Positions 5,867 through 10,596 of a DNA stretch of 10,596 bases are shown here, piece by piece. How positions within the stretch are numbered: position 1 is the first letter of the stretch; every line of letters starts with the position of its first letter. The notes under the pieces are model-generated. The model was given only the letters and a program-made list of their open reading frames with translations. It was not told the DNA's origin and made no database searches. The DNA lies in the NCBI GenBank assembly GCA_964636865.1, contig CAZWVJ010000044.1, positions 1 through 10,596 on the forward strand. Direction: 5' to 3'. Both the position numbers and the translations under genes were made by a program. This DNA is from B1SED10-75 sp964636865 (lineage in GTDB: Bacteria > Bacillota > Dethiobacteria > DTU022 > PWGO01).

Positions 5867-5885
5867 GCTGGTATAATTATCCAGC
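5867..5885. promoter_or_regulatory. Candidate operator GCTGG-N9-CCAGC upstream of the iclR2 promoter
   Basis: GCTGG (5867-5871) and CCAGC (5881-5885) are inverted around the AT-only centre TATAATTAT. The site lies 6 bp upstream of the iclR2 -35 box, similar to the layout at the glutamate-synthase-like promoter, although the sequences differ. It may serve autoregulation; this is inference. No T tract follows, so it is unlikely to be a terminator for argH. Confidence 0.35.
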
Positions 5886-5970
5886 ACCTAAAAATATTGT
5901 TTTTCTATTTCTGAATTGGTATAAGCAAGTCTTAACTCTCTGCATTAATTCTAAATCTCTTAACTTTCTT

Positions 5971-7371
5971 TTAGTAGTTGTCACGCTTTAAACATCGGCG
6001 CGCTTCCTCTATCTGTAGTCTAACTGCATCAGGCGAGGTGCCACCTTGCAAATTTTTATTTTTAATACTGGAAAAAGGATCTAATAATTCCTTTATTTTT
6101 TCCGCCTGTAAGTCGGGGTGAAACTGAAACAGTTGTTCCTGGTTTAGTTCTTGCAAACGGCAACCGTTCTCTTCACAATAAGCCACCATCTTCCCAATAA
6201 TGCCGTGTGCCTCACGGAAAGAGACACCCTTGTAAACCAGGTAATCCGCCAGGTCGGTGGCACCAGAGAAATCATGCTCTACGGCCTGCCGCATCTTCTC
6301 TTTATTTAGGCGTGCACCTTCAAGCATTTTCCGACATAAATAAAGAGAATGCTTTATCGTGTTTACTGTATCAAAGAGCCCTTCTTTATCTTCCTGCATG
6401 TCTTTGTTATAGGCAAGGGGAAGCCCTTTAAGAACAGTAAGCAACCCGATCAGGCTACCATAAACCCTCCCAGTTTTCCCTCGTACTAATTCGGCCACAT
6501 CAGGGTTTTTCTTCTGGGGCATGATACTGCTTCCGGTAGAATGAGCCTGACTAAGCTCTATAAAACCGAATTCGGTGGAAGACCATAGTACCAATTCTTC
6601 GCAAAGACGGGAAAGGTGCATCATGTTGATGGAAGCAAAACTCAGGAATTCCAACACGAAGTCCCGATCGCTTACCGCATCTACACTATTTTCATAAAGG
6701 CGGGAAAAACCTGAATCACGGGCCATCTTTTCCCGATTCAGGGGAAAACCGCACCCTGCAAATGCCCCCGCCCCCAAAGGCATCATATCGTTGCGCTGCA
6801 AAACTCCTTTCAACCTCTCCCGGTCCCGTTGCAACATCCAGAAGTAAGCCATAAGGTAATGAGAAAAAAGTACCGGTTGAGCCCTCTGTAGGTGAGTATA
6901 TCCCGGCATAATAATATCCGTGTTTTCTTCCGCAAGCCTTAGTATCGTTTCCTGGAAATTTAACAGCAGGGAATCTATCTTGAGGATCTCTTTTTTCAAG
7001 TACAGGTGAAGATCCATTGCTACCTGGTCATTACGGCTACGGCCCGTATGCAGCTTCTCTCCCACCTTACCTACTTTTTCCGTAACCATTTTTTCTAGCA
7101 GCATATGGATGTCTTCGTCACTGTCCTCCGGGAAAAATTCACCTTGTTCAATTTTTTCCTGCAATTCTGCAAGTACTTCCCATAGTCCTTGTTTTAGACT
7201 GGATGCTTCATCTTTGCTCAACAAACCCGCTTCCTGCAGGCCTTCCACGTGAACAATGCTTCCTTCCACATCCTCGGGCAGCAGAAGATAGTCAAAATAT
7301 ATGGAAGAAGTAAAGCGCTCCACTTCCGGATCGGTATTCCGGTTAAAGCGTCCTCCCCAAAGTTTTTTCAT
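5971..7371 (-). CDS. argH: Argininosuccinate lyase
   Basis: ArgH performs the last step of arginine synthesis, splitting argininosuccinate into arginine and fumarate in the cytosol. The protein has 466 residues, close to the family norm of about 460. It opens with the typical KLWGGRF. Other family motifs are TGRSRNDQV at 109-117, PGYTHLQRAQP with H160, and the fumarase/aspartase-superfamily signature GSSIMPQKKNPD at 280-291, whose flexible loop carries the catalytic serine. The start is ATG at 7369-7371, preceded at 9 nt by AAGGAGG (7381-7387). An upstream ATG at 7399-7401 in the same frame would add ten residues unlike the family and lacks this site. The gene overlaps the end of argG by 29 nt, which suggests translational coupling. 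No strong terminator is visible after it. An 8-bp direct repeat, TCTTAACT (5930-5937 and 5958-5965), is the only structure noted there. Confidence 0.97.
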   Translation of the reverse strand: MKKLWGGRFNRNTDPEVERFTSSIYFDYLLLPEDVEGSIVHVEGLQEAGLLSKDEASSLKQGLWEVLAELQEKIEQGEFFPEDSDEDIHMLLEKMVTEKVGKVGEKLHTGRSRNDQVAMDLHLYLKKEILKIDSLLLNFQETILRLAEENTDIIMPGYTHLQRAQPVLFSHYLMAYFWMLQRDRERLKGVLQRNDMMPLGAGAFAGCGFPLNREKMARDSGFSRLYENSVDAVSDRDFVLEFLSFASINMMHLSRLCEELVLWSSTEFGFIELSQAHSTGSSIMPQKKNPDVAELVRGKTGRVYGSLIGLLTVLKGLPLAYNKDMQEDKEGLFDTVNTIKHSLYLCRKMLEGARLNKEKMRQAVEHDFSGATDLADYLVYKGVSFREAHGIIGKMVAYCEENGCRLQELNQEQLFQFHPDLQAEKIKELLDPFSSIKNKNLQGGTSPDAVRLQIEEARRCLKRDNY

Positions 7372-8584
7372 CTGTGCTTTCCTCCTTAAGCAGAGCTTCA
7401 AGCATGCTTTGAATTTTTATGGGCAACCCCAGCAAATTGACAAAACCCTCAGCATCCTTATGGTCATAAAGGTCATCTTCTTCAAAAGTCGCCAGGTCAG
7501 GATGATAAAGGGAATATGGGGATTTTCTGCCTGCTATTTCCACATTGCCACGATACAGCCTCAGCTGTATAGAACCGGTTATGTTCTGTTGAGTAACACC
7601 TACGAACGCATCCATTGCCCGGCGCAGCGTGGTGAACCACTGGCCGTTGTAAATCAGTTCACCGTATTTTAAAGCAACCTGTTCTTTGTAATGCAAGGTT
7701 TCCCGATCCATACAGAGATGCTCCAACTCCCGGTGGGCAATGTACAGCAAGGTCCCTCCCGGAGTCTCATAAACCCCTCGTGATTTCATCCCCACCAGGC
7801 GATTTTCTATCAGATCCACCCTCCCAATGCCATGTTTCGCACCAAGGTGGTTAAGTTCCTCTACTAGCACTTCCGGCTCCAGCATATTACCGTTTACCTT
7901 TACGGGTATGCCCCGGTAATATTCAATTTCAATTATTTCATCTTCTTCGGGGGCCTCCTTTGGAGAATTGGTAAATTGAAACATCTCCGGCTCAGGCTCC
8001 CTGTCGGGATTTTCCAAAACCCCTCCTTCGTAACTCTTATGCCAGAGGTTGGCATCGATGCTGTAGATTTTTTCTCCGGGAAGGGGTATCCCATATTGTT
8101 GGGCATATTTTTCCGCATCGGAACGGGAGCGTAAGTCCCACTCCCTCCAAGGAGCTACAATATGCAAATCAGGAGCCAGCGCTTTAATACCAAGCTCGAA
8201 ACGAACCTGATCGTTGCCTTTTCCCGTTGCTCCGTGTGCTACAGTCTTTGCACCAGTCCGGCAGGCAATTTCCACCATTTTCTTGGCTATAAGTGGACGG
8301 GCTACCGAAGTCCCAAGCAGGTACTTGCCTTCGTAAACCGCCCCCACTTTAATTAAAGGGAACAAATAGTCGGTAACAAATTCCCGGCGGACATCTTCCA
8401 CATATACCTCAACTGCTCCGGTTTGGCGGGCCTTTTCCTTAACCCCATCCAATTCATGGGAACCCTGGCCCAAATCAGCCACCATTGCAACTACATCGTA
8501 TCCCCTCTCTTCCTGCAGCCATTTTAAAATGACCGAGGTATCTAAACCTCCCGAATAAGCCAGAACAATCTTCTCTCTTTTCAT
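7343..8584 (-). CDS. argG: Argininosuccinate synthase
   Basis: ArgG joins citrulline and aspartate, using ATP, to make argininosuccinate, the substrate of the ArgH encoded next. The protein has 413 residues, slightly longer than the usual 400 or so. The N-terminal ATP pyrophosphatase loop SGGLDTS is at 11-17. VADLGQG follows near 35, GTSVARPLIAK near 91, and the substrate/ATP motif HGATGKGNDQVRFE at 117-130. DANLWHKSYEGGVLE near 175 and YETPGGTLL further on are also typical. ATG at 8582-8584 follows AAAGGAG at about 6 nt. The 3' end overlaps argH and contains its ribosome binding site. Only 47 AT-rich bp separate it from purB, with no clear terminator or promoter, so it may be cotranscribed with purB. 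I saw no ArgR-type operator. Confidence 0.97.
   Translation of the reverse strand: MKREKIVLAYSGGLDTSVILKWLQEERGYDVVAMVADLGQGSHELDGVKEKARQTGAVEVYVEDVRREFVTDYLFPLIKVGAVYEGKYLLGTSVARPLIAKKMVEIACRTGAKTVAHGATGKGNDQVRFELGIKALAPDLHIVAPWREWDLRSRSDAEKYAQQYGIPLPGEKIYSIDANLWHKSYEGGVLENPDREPEPEMFQFTNSPKEAPEEDEIIEIEYYRGIPVKVNGNMLEPEVLVEELNHLGAKHGIGRVDLIENRLVGMKSRGVYETPGGTLLYIAHRELEHLCMDRETLHYKEQVALKYGELIYNGQWFTTLRRAMDAFVGVTQQNITGSIQLRLYRGNVEIAGRKSPYSLYHPDLATFEEDDLYDHKDAEGFVNLLGLPIKIQSMLEALLKEESTDEKTLGRTL
7381..7387 (-). promoter_or_regulatory. Ribosome binding site of argH, inside argG
   Basis: AAGGAGG on the minus strand stands 9 nt before the argH ATG at 7369-7371 and lies within the last codons of argG. 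It decides the argH start against the upstream in-frame ATG at 7399-7401. Confidence 0.85.
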
Positions 8585-8631
8585 AGGCTACTCCTTTATC
8601 TTTTTATTCTTTTTATAATAAAAAAACGTTA

Positions 8632-9927
8632 TTACTCAATTCCGACTCGCCGATAGATATAATCTACTCTATGCAAATAGTAACCGGGATCAAAACACTC
8701 CTCTAGCTCTTCATCGTTTAGGTATTTATGAACCAGCTCTTTTTGTACCAAAACCTGGTCAAACATCTGCCCCGTTACCCATGTTTCTTTAACCGCATCC
8801 TGTACCAGGTCATATGCATCTTCTCGATTTAAACCTTTATCTACCAGTGCCAGCATAACTCGCTGTGAAAAAACCAATCCCCGTGTTTTCTGAATATTCT
8901 CCGCCATGTTCTCCGGATATACCGACAGGTTATCCACGATCCTAATCATCTGGTGTAACATATAATCCACTAACATAGATATATCCGGCAAAACAACCCT
9001 TTCCGCCGAAGAATGAGAAATGTCTCTTTCATGCCAGAGCGGAATATTTTCCAGCGAAACTTGCACATGGGACCGGACAATACGGGAAAGGCCGCATATT
9101 CTTTCACAATGAATAGGATTACGCTTGTGCGGCATAGCCGATGAACCTTTTTGGCCACTACCAAATGGCTCTTCAATTTCCCTGGTTTCCGTTCGCTGTA
9201 GGTTTCTTATTTCCAGAGCTATCTTCTCTAAAAGAGCTGAAATCAAACTTAATACAAAGATAATTTCCGCATGGCGGTCCCTCTGAATAATTTGTGTGGA
9301 AACGGGGTCTACTTTCAAGCCCAACCTGGAACAGACATACTCTTCCACGAAGGGGTCAATATGGGCATAATTACCCACCGCCCCGGATATTTTCCCATAT
9401 CTAACCCCTTCCTTTGCCCGGGCAAACCGCTCCCTGTTCCGCTGCAATTCCACCATCCAGAGGGCAAATTTAAGACCCAGGCTGGTGGGCTCGGCATGAA
9501 CTCCATGAGTCCTTCCCATTATCACCGTATTTTTATGTTTCATAGCTTTTTCCCGCAATTTGTTTTCTAATAGCTCCAGCCCTTTCTCAATAACGGAAGC
9601 CGCTTCCTGCAAACATACAGACAAGGCGGTATCCACTACATCGGAAGAAGTCAGGCCGTAATGCACATACCGGCTTTCTTCTCCCAGCGTCTCGGAAACG
9701 CACCTGGTAAAAGCCACCACGTCATGACGTGTTTCTTCTTCAATTTCTGCAATTCTGTCCACCGAAAATGTTGCATTATTTTTGATTTTTTCTACCACTG
9801 CTTCTGGTATTACTCCCAGCTCGCTCCAAGCTTCGCAAGCATATATCTCCAGTTGCAGCCAGCGGGAAAATTTATTATGTAAGCTCCAAATTTCTTTCAT
9901 TTCACTCCGGCAATACCGCTCTATCAA
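8632..9927 (-). CDS. purB: Adenylosuccinate lyase
   Basis: PurB cleaves adenylosuccinate to AMP and fumarate, and SAICAR to AICAR and fumarate, in purine synthesis. The protein has 431 residues, normal for the bacterial type. Family motifs are the N-terminal MIERYCRSEM, HYGLTSSDVVDT at 89-100, RTHGVHAEP at 139-147 with the catalytic H141, and the superfamily signature GSSAMPHKRNP at 261-271. The start is TTG at 9925-9927, supported by GAGGTG (9936-9941) 8 nt upstream and by the match of the resulting N terminus to the family's usual beginning. It follows purA after 95 bp, so purA makes its substrate. It is homologous to ArgH in the same cluster: both belong to the fumarase/aspartase superfamily. 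Confidence 0.97.
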   Translation of the reverse strand: MIERYCRSEMKEIWSLHNKFSRWLQLEIYACEAWSELGVIPEAVVEKIKNNATFSVDRIAEIEEETRHDVVAFTRCVSETLGEESRYVHYGLTSSDVVDTALSVCLQEAASVIEKGLELLENKLREKAMKHKNTVIMGRTHGVHAEPTSLGLKFALWMVELQRNRERFARAKEGVRYGKISGAVGNYAHIDPFVEEYVCSRLGLKVDPVSTQIIQRDRHAEIIFVLSLISALLEKIALEIRNLQRTETREIEEPFGSGQKGSSAMPHKRNPIHCERICGLSRIVRSHVQVSLENIPLWHERDISHSSAERVVLPDISMLVDYMLHQMIRIVDNLSVYPENMAENIQKTRGLVFSQRVMLALVDKGLNREDAYDLVQDAVKETWVTGQMFDQVLVQKELVHKYLNDEELEECFDPGYYLHRVDYIYRRVGIE

Positions 9928-10022
9928 TGGACCGTCACCTCGTTTTAAATATTTGGGTTCAGAGCAGGAACCCTGCGTAAACCTTTTAAATCCTTTCGGT
10001 AAATTATAACATTAAAAAACAT
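9928..10022. other. purA-purB intergenic spacer with a small hairpin
   Basis: Two overlapping inverted repeats are visible: GGGTTC (9955-9960) with GAACCC (9968-9973), and GCAGG (9964-9968) with CCTGC (9972-9976). No T tract follows on the minus strand, so it is not a normal terminator; it may be an RNA processing or attenuation element. A TATAAT (10003-10008, minus strand) lies close to the purA stop, but I see no good -35 box at the right distance. The purB ribosome binding site is at 9936-9941. Confidence 0.4.
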
Positions 10023-10596
10023 CTAAAACATTTCCCCGCGCATTGCTATCACCTGGTCCCTCTCAGGACCCGTAGACACAACATCGATTGCTACCCCGGT
10101 AAGATCCTCTATAGCTTTCAGATACTGGTGGGCTTCTATGGGAAGTTGATCCGGCGATTGGACACCCTGAATATCCATCTCCCAGCCGGGCAACTCTTCA
10201 TAAATTGGCTCACATCGGTAAATATCCTCCAGTAATGACGGAAAATGCTCCGTCTTATTACCGTTAGAGTAGTATGCGGTAGCTATTTTAATTTTCTCCA
10301 GTCCACTAAGCACATCCAGCTTGGTTACAGCCCAGCCGGTGTAACCGTTTAATCGCGCCGAATACCTGCCCATCACGGCATCAAACCATCCACAGCGACG
10401 TGGCCTGCCGGTAGTAGTTACATATTCCGCACCCTTATGACGCATTCTTTCACCTGTTTCCCCCAGTTCTTCTGTGGGAAAGGGCCCCTCTCCCACCCGG
10501 GTAGTATAAGCCTTAATTACCCCCAGAATTTCTCTGATCATATGAGGACCTATGCCAAGTCCCGAGCATGCTCCGCCGGCAGTGGTGGAAGAAGAC
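10023..10596 (-). CDS. purA: Adenylosuccinate synthetase, C-terminal part, cut by window edge
   Basis: PurA uses GTP to join IMP and aspartate into adenylosuccinate, the first committed step to AMP and the substrate of the PurB encoded next. About 190 residues are visible, roughly the C-terminal 45 percent of a usual 430-residue protein. The frame continues to the right edge. The first visible residues include TAGGACSGLGIGPHMIREILGV in pattern, followed by KAYTTRVGEGPFPTE. The IMP/GTP-site arginine loop TTGRPRRCGWFD lies further on, and the end is GPERDQVIAMRGEMF. The methionine at 10539-10541 is internal and should not be taken as the start. The stop is TAG at 10023-10025. The gene is intact as far as seen. 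Confidence 0.97.
   Translation of the reverse strand, partial: SSSTTAGGACSGLGIGPHMIREILGVIKAYTTRVGEGPFPTEELGETGERMRHKGAEYVTTTGRPRRCGWFDAVMGRYSARLNGYTGWAVTKLDVLSGLEKIKIATAYYSNGNKTEHFPSLLEDIYRCEPIYEELPGWEMDIQGVQSPDQLPIEAHQYLKAIEDLTGVAIDVVSTGPERDQVIAMRGEMF

Noticed and set aside
5930..5965. TCTTAACT direct repeats after argH as a regulatory or attachment site
   Set aside because: Only 8 bp, in an AT-rich spacer, with no other mobile-element feature nearby.
7372..7401. Longer argH start at ATG 7399-7401, adding ten residues
   Set aside because: The added residues are unlike ArgH N termini, and the strong AAGGAGG at 7381-7387 has ideal spacing only for the ATG at 7369-7371.
7301..7672. Plus-strand 123-codon open frame across the argG-argH junction
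   Set aside because: Antisense to two certain genes, with no recognisable motif.
10539..10541. ATG as a start of a short gene encoding only the PurA C-terminal region
   Set aside because: The frame continues upstream to the window edge with typical PurA sequence, so this methionine is internal and the gene is simply cut by the window.
1..10596. CRISPR arrays, tRNA or rRNA genes, prophage or defence genes
   Set aside because: No regularly spaced repeats, no cloverleaf or conserved rRNA sequence, and all supported genes are metabolic or regulatory.

Overview
The window looks like chromosomal DNA from a low-to-moderate-GC anaerobic Firmicute, most likely a clostridial lineage such as Peptococcaceae. 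This placement is inferred from purine-rich Shine-Dalgarno sites, consensus sigma-A promoters with TTGACA and TATAAT boxes, GTG and TTG starts, a soluble NADH-linked hydrogenase- or formate-dehydrogenase-type flavoprotein pair, and a stand-alone FMN glutamate-synthase-like protein. No sequence search was possible, so the taxon is an inference. Every gene I can support lies on the minus strand, so transcription runs from the right edge to the left edge.

Reading in the direction of transcription, the right half (10596 to 5971) is a biosynthetic run: purA (5' part cut by the window edge), purB, argG and argH. It holds two chemically parallel pathways. PurA/PurB makes AMP from IMP and ArgG/ArgH makes arginine from citrulline. 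Each takes nitrogen from aspartate and releases the carbon skeleton as fumarate. argG and argH overlap, with the argH ribosome binding site inside argG.

The middle (5880 to 2110) is a regulatory and metabolic module: an IclR-family regulator with its own promoter, then a 533-residue FMN-binding glutamate-synthase-domain protein with an N-terminal four-cysteine motif and a perfect consensus promoter, then a second, paralogous IclR regulator in the same transcript, closed by a long, structured intrinsic terminator. The two IclR proteins have nearly identical recognition helices.

The left end (1910 to 1) is a third transcript with a TTGACA-17-TATTAT promoter. It encodes a NuoE/HydC-type [2Fe-2S] subunit followed by a NuoF/HydB-type flavoprotein with a fused N-terminal [2Fe-2S] domain, cut off by the left edge. 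The catalytic partner (hydrogenase or formate dehydrogenase) would lie to the left and is not visible.

The most interesting non-coding signal is an 11-bp word, ATGTGAAAACT, present at both the glutamate-synthase-like promoter and the nuoE promoter. In the former it lies within an inverted repeat. It may be a shared operator for the IclR pair, linking the unassigned FMN enzyme to the NADH-linked redox complex. I saw no tRNA, rRNA, CRISPR array, complete insertion sequence or replication origin.
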